A stretch of 64,000 bases of DNA, taken from the NCBI GenBank assembly GCA_947173495.1, contig CAMWFQ010000002.1, forward strand, positions 124,001 through 188,000. Direction: 5' to 3'. This document shows, piece after piece, positions 10,901 to 18,052 of this stretch; position 1 is the stretch's first letter; every line of letters starts with the position of its first letter. The DNA comes from an uncultured Lachnospiraceae bacterium (GTDB taxonomy: Bacteria > Bacillota > Clostridia > Lachnospirales > Lachnospiraceae). The translations under genes and the position numbers were made by a program. The notes under the pieces were generated by a model, which worked only from the letters and a program-made list of their open reading frames with translations, was not told where the DNA came from and did no database searches.

Positions 10901-12872
10901 CTTCCGGCGTATAGCTTCCATCCGGATTCTCCAGATAATACTCATGTATGATACGGTAAGCTCCCTTCTCCTTTTCAAAGGTATTGGTAAAGGTTACCTG
11001 CGCATTTGAGCCGCCATACACACCTACCGTGCTGCTGTCATTGTAGGTCATCTGGAATCCGGCATTCTTATCATCCAGGGCCCTTACCTGATAACTTCCT
11101 TCCGTCAGCATAAGGGATTCGTCTTTCTCTCCTGCCTGCAGCGTCACAGTTTTAACTTCTTTCTCTCCGCCTTCTTCCATTTTGACCACTGCAAACTGAT
11201 AGCTTCTTCCTCCATCGCTGCCTGCCGGCTTTTGGATCGTAAGCTGCCGTGTGTCATAAATCGTGATGTCGAAGGTACTCTCCGCGCTGGTAACGCTTTT
11301 CACATCATCCTCTACCGTGATGGAAAAAGGTTTTTTCGGCACTTCGATTACTTTCTCTTTCACCTTACAGTTACCGGGATTCTGGATCTCAATCCTTTTA
11401 TCTGTCCCGGCTGTGAGCGATACAGTCTGAACCCTTCCCTTTGCATCCGCAACGGTATATTCATAGGTTGCTCTGTGGTTCGGATCTCCGGAATCGTCCG
11501 GTTTGGAGATCGTAATCCAGCTTTCGCCATTCCTGTCCGGATCAACCGTTATGTTATAAGTAACATCCGCTTTTGAACATGATTTCGTATCTGTAATATA
11601 GGTATGTTCCGTCCAAGCCAGAGAAATTTTTTTAGCTGACTGATTACTCAGTTCTCTGACACTAAAATAAAGTCTTCCTTCAACGGGAATGATACTGTTG
11701 GAAAATGAACTTCTCTTACTGCCCTTAAGCGCATTACTTGTCAAATACGATATGATGCTGGTATCATCTGCCTTTAAAGTCCCGAATTTAATCTTATAGG
11801 TGTCAGTATCCAGCAGATTTTTATTATTGGCATTCTTCAGCGGTCCGCATGTAACGCCGTCAATAACATCCCCACTTACAGAATACCAGTAATTCCTGCC
11901 GGCTTCAAAACTAAGCGTCGCCGTTTTATTTTTGCTTTCTTTCTTCGGGGCCGTCAGCGTATAGCCGCCTCCTGCCCCCTGGTAAGTCCGGGACACCTCC
12001 ACGGTATAATCGCCCTTAGGCAAATGCTCCAGTTTATAGCTTTCTCCTGACCGAACATCCACCTCCCGCTCAAGATAAGAGCCCCGGTAAATATTATAGT
12101 GGTGAATAATCGGGACGCCTACTGATTCAACGGAGGGCGCTGTAATCGTCACACTTCCCGAATTTCCATTAATATGTACTGTACCATCCTCCCCTGCGGC
12201 AATATCTTCCGTTCTGGGGCCGACTGTAATGTCAAACCCCTCCGCCGTCAGCTCCTCAACGGTGTAGATTCCTGCCGGCAGATGATCAAACACCTGCTCT
12301 CCTCCGGATGCAATCTCAACATTTCCTGAATCATAGACGGCGTCTGTTCCGTCTCCCTGCACGCCGGAAACACGGAAAAAGACGTTGGACATGATTTCTC
12401 CTTCCTTTGGCTCCGGTCTTTTGACTCTGATCATTCCATTGGGCTTACTGATGCTGATGGTAGAGCTGCGTCCCGATACCCACATGGAGCTCTCGCACTG
12501 AACGGTACTCATTTCCCATTCATTTCCATCCGCATCCGTAATATCATCTCCCGCCTGATTCGTCAGCTCTACCACCGTAATATCGGTAGGGCCATCAAAC
12601 GTCACTGTTTTCTTCTCCCGGTCATTTGGATTAATCGTAACATCTCTCTCCACCAGTCTCCGTTCTCCGCCGGATCTGGTATATCCCTCAATGTGAAACG
12701 TATAATCCCTGTTCTTGGCTGCATCCGGCGCTCCTTCCGCCAGTATTTTCTGAATCACCAGGCTGTAAGATCCCGGCGCATCCTCCGCAAACACTGCAGT
12801 TCCCAGCGCCAGCATGGCGAGCAAAAAGAGTACACTGATCTGAAGCAGTTTTTTTCTGCTTTTTCTCCTCAT
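7968..12872 (-). CDS. Large repeat-rich, cell-surface protein with Cna-B-like and MucBP-like domains
   Basis: A 1634-residue secreted, probably wall- or membrane-anchored protein; likely an adhesin or matrix-binding protein (inference). A signal peptide (KKLLQISVLFLLAMLALG, cleavage near VFAED) is followed by several beta-sandwich, Cna-B-like segments with typical hinges such as LPAGIYTVEELTAEGF. Three long repeats each begin with a YxxxHxYY motif (IIHEYYLENPDG, VIHVYYLRDKDG, IVHEYYFREKQE); the later two end in IIILRYYR-like strands, resembling MucBP modules. Two low-complexity stalks separate these: PEPSE-type, and later PTPxGT/PDP-type. The C-terminus has a degenerate sorting-like motif TPDTAD, a hydrophobic stretch (MPLWLTMALGSMGG) and a basic tail RPRKKKRR. 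No sortase gene is in the window. AGGAGG lies nine bases before the ATG. It has its own promoter and terminator. Confidence 0.85.
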   Translation of the reverse strand: MRRKSRKKLLQISVLFLLAMLALGTAVFAEDAPGSYSLVIQKILAEGAPDAAKNRDYTFHIEGYTRSGGERRLVERDVTINPNDREKKTVTFDGPTDITVVELTNQAGDDITDADGNEWEMSTVQCESSMWVSGRSSTISISKPNGMIRVKRPEPKEGEIMSNVFFRVSGVQGDGTDAVYDSGNVEIASGGEQVFDHLPAGIYTVEELTAEGFDITVGPRTEDIAAGEDGTVHINGNSGSVTITAPSVESVGVPIIHHYNIYRGSYLEREVDVRSGESYKLEHLPKGDYTVEVSRTYQGAGGGYTLTAPKKESKNKTATLSFEAGRNYWYSVSGDVIDGVTCGPLKNANNKNLLDTDTYKIKFGTLKADDTSIISYLTSNALKGSKRSSFSNSIIPVEGRLYFSVRELSNQSAKKISLAWTEHTYITDTKSCSKADVTYNITVDPDRNGESWITISKPDDSGDPNHRATYEYTVADAKGRVQTVSLTAGTDKRIEIQNPGNCKVKEKVIEVPKKPFSITVEDDVKSVTSAESTFDITIYDTRQLTIQKPAGSDGGRSYQFAVVKMEEGGEKEVKTVTLQAGEKDESLMLTEGSYQVRALDDKNAGFQMTYNDSSTVGVYGGSNAQVTFTNTFEKEKGAYRIIHEYYLENPDGSYTPEGTSLVSTVGGLAINHSKTYSDQNVTKEYLHNYNNNSYHYTYFESEYGMVVEENQKNGRLDAARAGALESPGPSGSPEASVSPEPSGELISPEPEESPEVSETPEALYPAETPEPSEDPESPEPLESSAPEETPELSEPTLPSDPDQDPETPKPLETPDSLPDPDPANTDEPTVGGGQTEKEYTAETELSALSGRPGIPILKIFFRNQDTPKDLLKAEQTGDLNLIQEPEPTESRDDPDQAVPSVPTPEPEPVETSAPAAEPEAPVITPDATEEPEPTDMPEATPEPEPAETETPEEEKDPAGTATPGGGQEMSESPEPSGTPGSTESPVPTVTPSPSETPTPSMSPTPSESPMNSRMMKAGYSVPDDAKTGTGPKGEEYKYWVEEGKGNVTATEDGSQIIILRYYRKPEVPGTGSYKVIHVYYLRDKDGDHLEGTSEIRTVDAGELTPENHGILYTVDGSCRKDENGDLVPAGGSPVERETNPTNFSVNGEYHTYTYDNPAYGIIEDSDYTADTKMQGAYATEEGNQIIILRYYRTLSGDNIREGSYHIVHEYYFREKQEDSPEAGEGEEAVNGGSSRSVPLGPGEDTGDSSFAGTLESNDGYAYTFEGMREIERRTAPLNETFKAEGVKWELNYTHGGVESVYTHYNDGYGLLDDADDEYEAIAGKSLVTATEAGNEVIILRYVRGTDVPTDPDKPGPEDPKDPDKSPDPGGPGDPDRTPDPEIPENPDKTPDPVPTKTPDGTPQPTASMVPDGTPLPTVSVVPGGTPQPSASIVPGATPAPAATGIPGSTPTSGRTRKPAVTPTPRATGEPGQTPVSSPSGNPNSSPGPEVTEDPNSTPGPDETPDPDRTPAPDHTPVPGGTPEPGSSPEPGNGEDPDNPGYPTELPDPNDPDSPDRIIIWEEGVPRAYVRMWDPEKETYVYILEEDVPLGWGSTPDTADMGMMPLWLTMALGSMGGITALRPRKKKRRSEFEKD

Positions 12873-12940
12873 TTCAGAAATCCTCCTTATTGTCAGAATG
12901 ATCCGGTGCCAATCCTGCCCCGGATTTTATATTACGTAAT

Positions 12941-12980
12941 TTTCTAAAATAATTTTAGAAATTTTTACCAACTCTGTCAA
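12941..12980 (-). promoter_or_regulatory. Promoter of the surface-protein gene with palindromic operator over the -10
   Basis: Consensus TTGACA (12980-12975) and TAAAAT (12957-12952) are spaced by 17 bases on the minus strand. The -10 lies inside the near-perfect palindrome TTTCTAAAATaATTTTAGAAA (about 12941-12961). This suggests binding of a dimeric repressor over the promoter, i.e. switchable expression of the surface protein. The regulator is not identifiable from this window. Confidence 0.65.
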
Positions 12981-12991
12981 GAAAATATTAC

Positions 12992-13040
12992 ATTTTATCA
13001 GAAAACGTCACAATGAAAAGGGGTGTGATCCTCCCCTGCC
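12992..13040. repeat. Short interspersed repeat, copy 1 (GAAAACGTCAC type)
   Basis: This stretch resembles 22799-22844: both read ATTTTA..(A/G)GAAACGTCA(C/T)AATGAAAA and then end in a C-rich tail. In both, GTCAC or GTCAT can pair with GTGA or ATGAC about 12-13 bases on, and the last pair changes from C-G to T-A, a compensatory change. Both copies sit upstream of minus-strand genes for exported proteins. Confidence 0.5.
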
Positions 13041-13095
13041 TTTTCAGATTTTTAAATAGGGCTTGAAAATGATTTTTAATAGATTTACCCTTTAT

Positions 13096-13111
13096 CTAAG
13101 GATATCCTTAG
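13096..13111. promoter_or_regulatory. 16-bp perfect palindrome upstream of the serine hydrolase
   Basis: CTAAGGATATCCTTAG is a perfect inverted repeat about 120 bases before the hydrolase start. Upstream TTGAAA and TACCCT at 17-base spacing form a weak plus-strand promoter candidate, so the palindrome could be an operator just after it. This is inferred from position only. Confidence 0.35.
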
Positions 13112-13128
13112 AACACTTAACGGAGAAA

Positions 13129-13220
13129 GGTTGAAAATTAAAATTTTCAACCACGAGATTTGTGTCTGCGCGCTGCTTGCCACAAACTCGTTATGCACAG
13201 AAAGCAGCGCAGAAATGGTG
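13129..13220 (+). repeat. 92-bp interspersed hairpin repeat, copy A
   Basis: This copy matches 19048-19139 (opposite orientation) at about 84 of 92 positions by eye. It begins with the palindrome GGTTGAAAATTAAAATTTTCAACC; copy B has GATTG...CAATC, so two differences keep the stem paired. A second stem pairs CTGCGCGCTGCTT with AAGCAGCGCAG. A short frame from TTG 13131 (M-KIKIFNHEICVCALLATNS...) stays open to TAA at 13221-13223, eight bases before the hydrolase ATG, and is preceded by GGAGAAAGG. It may be a structured mobile repeat, a leader peptide, or both. Confidence 0.8.
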
Positions 13221-13231
13221 TAAAAAATGAC

Positions 13232-14211
13232 ATGAATCAAGAAAAAATAGAAGCGTTTGAAAAGGTCGTAATGCGTGATTATGGAAATATTGCAGGTATC
13301 GTTGTATTAAAAGATAATGAGACATTATACGAAAATTACTTTAATGAATGTACCGTTAACAGCCGGATTCATATCTATTCCGTAACGAAAAGTATTATTT
13401 CCATACTGACAGGAATTGCCATGGACAAAGGTTACATCAAAAGTCTCGACCAGAAAGTATTGGATTTTTCCCCGAATATGAAATCAGGAAAAGAGAGAAA
13501 ACCATACAAAATATTACACTGAGAAATTTATTAACAATGACTGCACCCTATCAATATAAATTTAATCCCTGTATAAAATATTTTACAAGCGATAACTGGG
13601 TAAAATTCTCACTCGATTTATTGGGTGGCAGAGGACGGGTTGGCACATTCAGATATACGCCCCTGATTGGTCCGGATATTATGTCCGGTATTCTTGTCAG
13701 GGCAACGGGACAATCTGTCATAAATTTTGCACGGGAAAATTTGTTTGATCCATTGGGAATTGTCGTTGAAAAGAATATTATTTTTCATAGTAAAGAGGAA
13801 CAGCTTGCCTTTAGTCAGGCTACGAATATCAGCGGCTGGGTGGCAGATTCTATGGGTGTAAATGCGGCAGGCTGGGGACTTACGCTCTCCCCCGCCGATA
13901 TGGCGAAAACAGGTCAATTATATTTAAATCATGGAATATGGAATCATAAACAAATTGTCTCGGCAAAATGGGTCCATGAAAGTACGGAGGAGCATAGTCG
14001 ATGGAAAGCTCAAAATCTGCCGTACGGATATTTATGGTGGATTTATAAAGATGGCTTTGCAGCCATGGGAGATGGCGGAAATATTATTTATGTCAACACG
14101 AAAAAAAATATGGTAATTTCAATCGCCTCTCTGTTTAAGCCAAAAGTCAGGGATCGGATTGAACTTATTCAGACGTATATCGAACCGCTATTTGATCAAT
14201 GCGGATCATGA
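13232..14211 (+). pseudogene. Beta-lactamase-related serine hydrolase, frameshifted
   Basis: The two plus-strand ORFs (track 13160-13522 and 13537-14211) are the halves of one class C beta-lactamase/penicillin-binding-like hydrolase. The first half carries the SxxK nucleophile motif SVTKSI. Just before its stop the correct reading moves to the other frame: EKTIQNITLRNLLTMTAPY continues directly into the second ORF. The switch lies in the purine run near 13485-13501, so a one-base indel is likely. The second half has GFAAMGDGGNIIYV near the C-terminus, in the place of the third active-site motif. I chose ATG 13232 because the track start lies in the interspersed repeat. The gene looks more AT-rich than its neighbours and is alone on the plus strand, suggesting transfer. 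It could be a decayed gene or a sequencing error. Confidence 0.8.
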
Positions 14212-14257
14212 ATTTCCCGTTTATCGAAGTATAATCAGGATAATATACATCAGCCTG

Positions 14258-14297
14258 ACGGCGGTTTTGAGACAACAGTCAAAACCGCCGTTTTCTT
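14258..14297 (+). terminator. Rho-independent terminator after the serine hydrolase
   Basis: GACGGCGGTTTTGA and TCAAAACCGCC form a long stem followed by GTTTTCTTT on the plus strand. The same stem forms on the minus strand 27 bases beyond the larC stop but without a U-tract there, so it is mainly a plus-strand terminator. Confidence 0.8.
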
Positions 14298-14323
14298 TGC
14301 TCCTGCATCCTTCGGAAAATTCG

Positions 14324-15616
14324 CTACTCTTCCTCCGCCAGCCTCCGCGCCTCCTCCAGACTGATCCCCCTCTCCCGGGCGATGCGCGCCAGATCTTCAT
14401 ATTCATACTTTACCCGTGAAACGCCGTAACCAGAAGAACTTTTCCGGCGTACCTCCCCCAGAGACGTATGAAGCGTCTCTATCTTCCTCTCCAGAACATA
14501 CCGCTGCATCACTGTCTCACGCACTCCCAGCGTAGTGGTATGTCTGAACAGAAGTCCCAGCATCTTCTCTCTGTCCTGTTCTGTACATATCACATGAATC
14601 ACCGTGCCGGGGCGGGATTTTTTCATTCCTGCGGCGATGGTATAAACCTCGCGGGCGCCGCTCTCAAGCAATTGCTCCATAGCAAATCCCATCTCCTCCG
14701 CCGTCATATCATCCACGTTACAGGAAAGCTCCAGCATCCGTTCTTCCTCTCCTCCGCTCTCCCCCAGCATGGCCCTGACACAGTTTGCCCTTGGGAAATC
14801 CTTCTTTCCCATTCCGTAGCCCACAGCCTGTACCTTCATCACCGGCATATCTCCGAACCGGGATCCGAAATATTTTAAAAGCGCTGCTCCGGTAGGCGTA
14901 CATAATTCTCCGGAAATACTTCCTCCGTATATGGGCACCTCCTTCAGGATATACGCTGTGGCAGGAGCCGGAACAGGAAGAATCCCATGAGCGCACTTCA
15001 CCTGGCCGCTCCCCACATGAACGGGAGAAATCACCACCTGATCCGGCGCCAGCTCTTTCATCAGCAGACACACCGCCGTGATATCTGCAATGGCATCCAT
15101 GGTCCCCACCTCATGAAAATGAATTTCCGAAACCGGCACTCCATGGGCATGACTTTCCGCCTCCGCGATCAGAGCGTAAACCCTGAGAACATCCTCCCTC
15201 ACCTTCTCCGGAAGGTCCAGATGGGAAATGAGATGCTCGATCTCATGCATTCCCCTGTGAATATGCCCATGACTGTGGGTATGTTCTTCGTGATGATCCT
15301 CATGATCTTCATGGCTGTGACCATGGCCTTCGTGATAATGTTCATGGTCTTCATGGCCGTGACCATGGCCTTCGTGGTGATGGCCTTCGTGGTGATGCTC
15401 CTCTCCCTCCTCTGTGCCGCCCACAAGGACAACTGCATGGGTTCCGGTAATTCCGCACTTCACCGCTTTCTCTTTTTTTACCTCTACATCCAGCACAGAC
15501 AGAATCTTATTCAGTTTGTTAAAAAACAGGTCGGAATCAGGCAGAAGCTCCGTCAGAGCCGCAGTCAGCATATCCCCGGCCGCTCCCATTCCGCAGTCTA
15601 AATATAATGTTTTCAT
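14324..15616 (-). CDS. larC: Nickel-pincer cofactor biosynthesis protein LarC (nickel insertase)
   Basis: CTP-dependent enzyme that inserts nickel into pyridinium-3,5-bisthiocarboxylic acid mononucleotide, the last step of nickel-pincer nucleotide synthesis. The 430-residue protein starts MKTLYLDCGMGAAGDML, typical of the family, and has SEIHFHEVGTMDAIADI and PTGAALL. Residues about 70-115 form a long His/Glu/Gly/Asp tract with many HxH and HH pairs (for example EGHGHSHEDHEDHHEEH), probably a nickel-binding store; the DNA there is a repeated CATGG/CTTCGTG pattern. In Lactobacillus plantarum LarC is split (larC1/larC2) and made by programmed frameshifting; here it is one uninterrupted frame. 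It is the last gene of the importer-larE-larB-larC operon, 28 bases after larB. Confidence 0.95.
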   Translation of the reverse strand: MKTLYLDCGMGAAGDMLTAALTELLPDSDLFFNKLNKILSVLDVEVKKEKAVKCGITGTHAVVLVGGTEEGEEHHHEGHHHEGHGHGHEDHEHYHEGHGHSHEDHEDHHEEHTHSHGHIHRGMHEIEHLISHLDLPEKVREDVLRVYALIAEAESHAHGVPVSEIHFHEVGTMDAIADITAVCLLMKELAPDQVVISPVHVGSGQVKCAHGILPVPAPATAYILKEVPIYGGSISGELCTPTGAALLKYFGSRFGDMPVMKVQAVGYGMGKKDFPRANCVRAMLGESGGEEERMLELSCNVDDMTAEEMGFAMEQLLESGAREVYTIAAGMKKSRPGTVIHVICTEQDREKMLGLLFRHTTTLGVRETVMQRYVLERKIETLHTSLGEVRRKSSSGYGVSRVKYEYEDLARIARERGISLEEARRLAEEE

Positions 15617-15644
15617 TGATATGGTCTCCTATTTCCTGTTACGT

Positions 15645-16391
15645 CTATTTCATGTGGTTGATCATGCTTGCCAGATATCCGGCCCCGAATCCATTGTCGA
15701 TGTTTACCACCGACACCCCGCTGGCGCAGGAATTCAACATGGATAAAAGGGCGGAAAGGCCGTGGAAGGACGCTCCGTAGCCCACGCTGGTGGGTACGGC
15801 GATCACAGGGCAGTCCGCCAGCCCCCCGATCACACTGGCCAGCGCTCCCTCCATGCCCGCAATGGCAATGATCACGCTTGCTCCCATGATCTCATCCAGA
15901 TGCGCCAGTGTCCTGTGCAGTCCTGCCACCCCCACATCATACAGGCGCGCCACCCGGTTGCCCAGAACCTGAGCGGTCAGGGCCGCCTCCTCCGCAACAG
16001 GGATGTCGCTTGTCCCCCCGGTGGCTACCACGATGGTTCCGATTCCATCCGGCTCCGGAAGTTTTCCTGCAATTCCCACTTTCGCCTGGGGATAGTAGGT
16101 CAACTCACAGCTTTTTCCAACCGCTTCCGCCGCTTCCTTATCTATTCGGGTGATCAGTACCGGATCCTGCCCGTTTTTTTTCATCACATCCAATATCCCG
16201 CTGATCTGCTCCGGCGTCTTTCCCGCTCCATAGATTACCTCCGCCGCTCCCTGGCGCACCCTGCGGTGAAGATCCACCTTCGCGTAGCCAATATCCTCAA
16301 AGGGCTCCGCCTTAATCCTGATCAGAGCCTCCTCCACCGATATCTCCCCCGCCTGCACTGCCTCCAGCAGCTTTTTCACTCCACTGTTCAT
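15645..16391 (-). CDS. larB: Pyridinium-3,5-biscarboxylic acid mononucleotide synthase LarB
   Basis: First enzyme of nickel-pincer nucleotide synthesis: it carboxylates nicotinic acid adenine dinucleotide and releases AMP. The 248-residue protein has an N-terminal helical part (MNSGVKKLLEAVQAGEISV), then a PurE/AIR-carboxylase-like fold with VVATGGTSDIPVAEEA, GVAGLHR and the family-typical PTSVGYGASFHGLSALL. Its start overlaps the larE stop by four bases, indicating translational coupling. Older annotations call this family AIR carboxylase; the neighbouring larE and larC make the LarB reading secure. Confidence 0.95.
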   Translation of the reverse strand: MNSGVKKLLEAVQAGEISVEEALIRIKAEPFEDIGYAKVDLHRRVRQGAAEVIYGAGKTPEQISGILDVMKKNGQDPVLITRIDKEAAEAVGKSCELTYYPQAKVGIAGKLPEPDGIGTIVVATGGTSDIPVAEEAALTAQVLGNRVARLYDVGVAGLHRTLAHLDEIMGASVIIAIAGMEGALASVIGGLADCPVIAVPTSVGYGASFHGLSALLSMLNSCASGVSVVNIDNGFGAGYLASMINHMK

Positions 16392-17134
16392 CCGCGCACC
16401 TCCAAATCCAAAAGAACCTCTTCATAATATTTTTTCAGCTCCTGCAAAATTTTCCGGCGCATTTTAAGTACCGGCAGGAGCTCCTCCTCCGGTACCTGTA
16501 TCTTTGCCCTGCCTCCATCCATACGTACCCGGAAGTTTCTGAACCCCAGAGAGAATAAAAAGTTTTCCGCCTGTTCCGTTTTCTGCAGCTTTTCCTCTGT
16601 AATCCTCTCCCCTGCAGGAATCCGCGTGGCAAGACAGGCATAAGCAGGCTTTTTCCAGGTAAAAAGTCCCTCCTTTTCGGACAGACTCCGTATCTCTTCC
16701 TTCGTCAGACCGCATTCTCTTAAAGGCGAGCGCACGGACAATTCGGCCAGCGCGCGCATACCGGGTCTGTCCGAAGCCTCATCCGAGGCATTGGTTCCAT
16801 CCAGCAAAAGAGAATACCCATCCTCCGCTGCGGCTTCTGCAATGGCCGTAAATATCTTTTTTTTACACCAGTAGCATCTGTCCCCGGGATTTGACGCGAT
16901 CTCCTCCTCCCCCAGCACATCTATCTCCAGAATCCGAAGAGAGGCTCTCAGCTCTCCCGAGAGACGCCTTGCATCCTCCAGTTCAAACTCCGGCTGAAAG
17001 GCAGATCTGACATAGTAGGCGCGGACCTGCGCGCCGCACCGGATCGCGGCGCAGAGCAGGTAGGACGAATCAACTCCTCCCGAAAAGGCAATGGCCGCCC
17101 GGGGATTCCGAATAAAAAAATCCTGTAAGTTCAT
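16388..17134 (-). CDS. larE: ATP-dependent sulfur transferase LarE
   Basis: Adenylates the carboxylates of the LarB product and replaces them with thiocarboxylates. The 248-residue protein has the PP-loop SGGVDSSYLL at the N-terminus. It carries a CxxC pair in PGDRCYWCKK and a third Cys in AYACLATRIP. In characterised LarE proteins a single Cys at the latter site is consumed as sulfur donor, while three-Cys forms can hold a [4Fe-4S] cluster and act catalytically; this protein shows the three-Cys pattern, so the cluster type is likely (inference). It starts 28 bases downstream of the permease gene and overlaps larB. Confidence 0.94.
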   Translation of the reverse strand: MNLQDFFIRNPRAAIAFSGGVDSSYLLCAAIRCGAQVRAYYVRSAFQPEFELEDARRLSGELRASLRILEIDVLGEEEIASNPGDRCYWCKKKIFTAIAEAAAEDGYSLLLDGTNASDEASDRPGMRALAELSVRSPLRECGLTKEEIRSLSEKEGLFTWKKPAYACLATRIPAGERITEEKLQKTEQAENFLFSLGFRNFRVRMDGGRAKIQVPEEELLPVLKMRRKILQELKKYYEEVLLDLEVRG

Positions 17135-17161
17135 TGTTACCTCCTCTACTTTTTCTCTCTT

Positions 17162-18052
17162 TTATAAATTTCTCTGCCGGGGATCCCCGTTTTTCTGCAG
17201 ATAACTTCCGATATTGGTGATACACAGCAGCGTCGCCACAAGAAACGCCCCGGGAATCAGAACCGTCCACCAGGATCCGTAAATCAGATTATTTCCTGCC
17301 AGAGAAAGCATGCTGCCCCATGAGATCACATCCAGCGGCAGTCCAAGCCCCATGAAGCTCAAAGTGGATTCATACAGAATCGCGCCGCGGATATTCATGA
17401 TTACCATGAACAGGATAGATGACACAAAGTTCGGCGCAAGGTGTCGGCGCAGAATGCGGAAAAATCCCGCCCCCATACACCGCGATGCGATCACATATTC
17501 GCAGCTCCTGATCTGACTCACCTGCGTGCGCACCACCCTGGCAATCCCTGTCCACCCGGTGATTCCGATTACAAAAGAAAGACTCAGAACGTTCGCCTTT
17601 CCCAGAAGCGCCTGTACAAGCACCACAAGTAAAAGGCCGGGGACACATAAAAAGATCTCCATAAACCGCGTCAGCAGCGCATCCGCCCATTTCGGCCCCA
17701 AAGCACCGGCCGTCCCGTAAAATACTGCAATGAGCGTGGAAACAACTGTTGCGCACACACCAATAAACAGTGAAATTCTCCCGCCGTACCAGATCATGGT
17801 AAAAAGGTCCCGTCCCATGGTGTCTGTTCCGAACCAGTGGCGGATGTCCGGTGCCTGACCCGCCTGATACAGATCCATTCTCCCCGGATCCCCTCTGGTG
17901 AACAGCCCGCAGCACACACATCCCAGGATGATCCCCCCGAGTACGATAACAGAAACTATGGGCCGTTTCCCCTCTTTCCTCCGCTTTTCTTCTACCGGGA
18001 GAGAAACCGGCCGGATTCCCACCTGAACAAACCCGTTATCCACCCTTCTCAC
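17162..18052 (-). CDS. ABC importer permease, OppC/NikC type
   Basis: Second inner-membrane permease of an oligopeptide/nickel-class importer. The 296-residue protein has an N-terminal membrane segment (VSVIVLGGIILGCVCCGLF), the HWFGTDTMGRDLFTMIWYGG motif typical of OppC/DppC/NikC, and the EAA-type loop near YVIASRCMGAG. Its start overlaps the stop of the partner permease by four bases. Because larE, larB and larC follow at once, I infer that the substrate is nickel or a nickel chelate. A peptide substrate cannot be excluded from sequence. Confidence 0.88.
   Translation of the reverse strand: MRRVDNGFVQVGIRPVSLPVEEKRRKEGKRPIVSVIVLGGIILGCVCCGLFTRGDPGRMDLYQAGQAPDIRHWFGTDTMGRDLFTMIWYGGRISLFIGVCATVVSTLIAVFYGTAGALGPKWADALLTRFMEIFLCVPGLLLVVLVQALLGKANVLSLSFVIGITGWTGIARVVRTQVSQIRSCEYVIASRCMGAGFFRILRRHLAPNFVSSILFMVIMNIRGAILYESTLSFMGLGLPLDVISWGSMLSLAGNNLIYGSWWTVLIPGAFLVATLLCITNIGSYLQKNGDPRQRNL

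Noticed and set aside
14987-15601. Met/Phe-rich plus-strand ORF that looks like a membrane protein
   Set aside because: It is the reverse of the His-rich tract of larC (CAT/ATG symmetry) and not a real gene.
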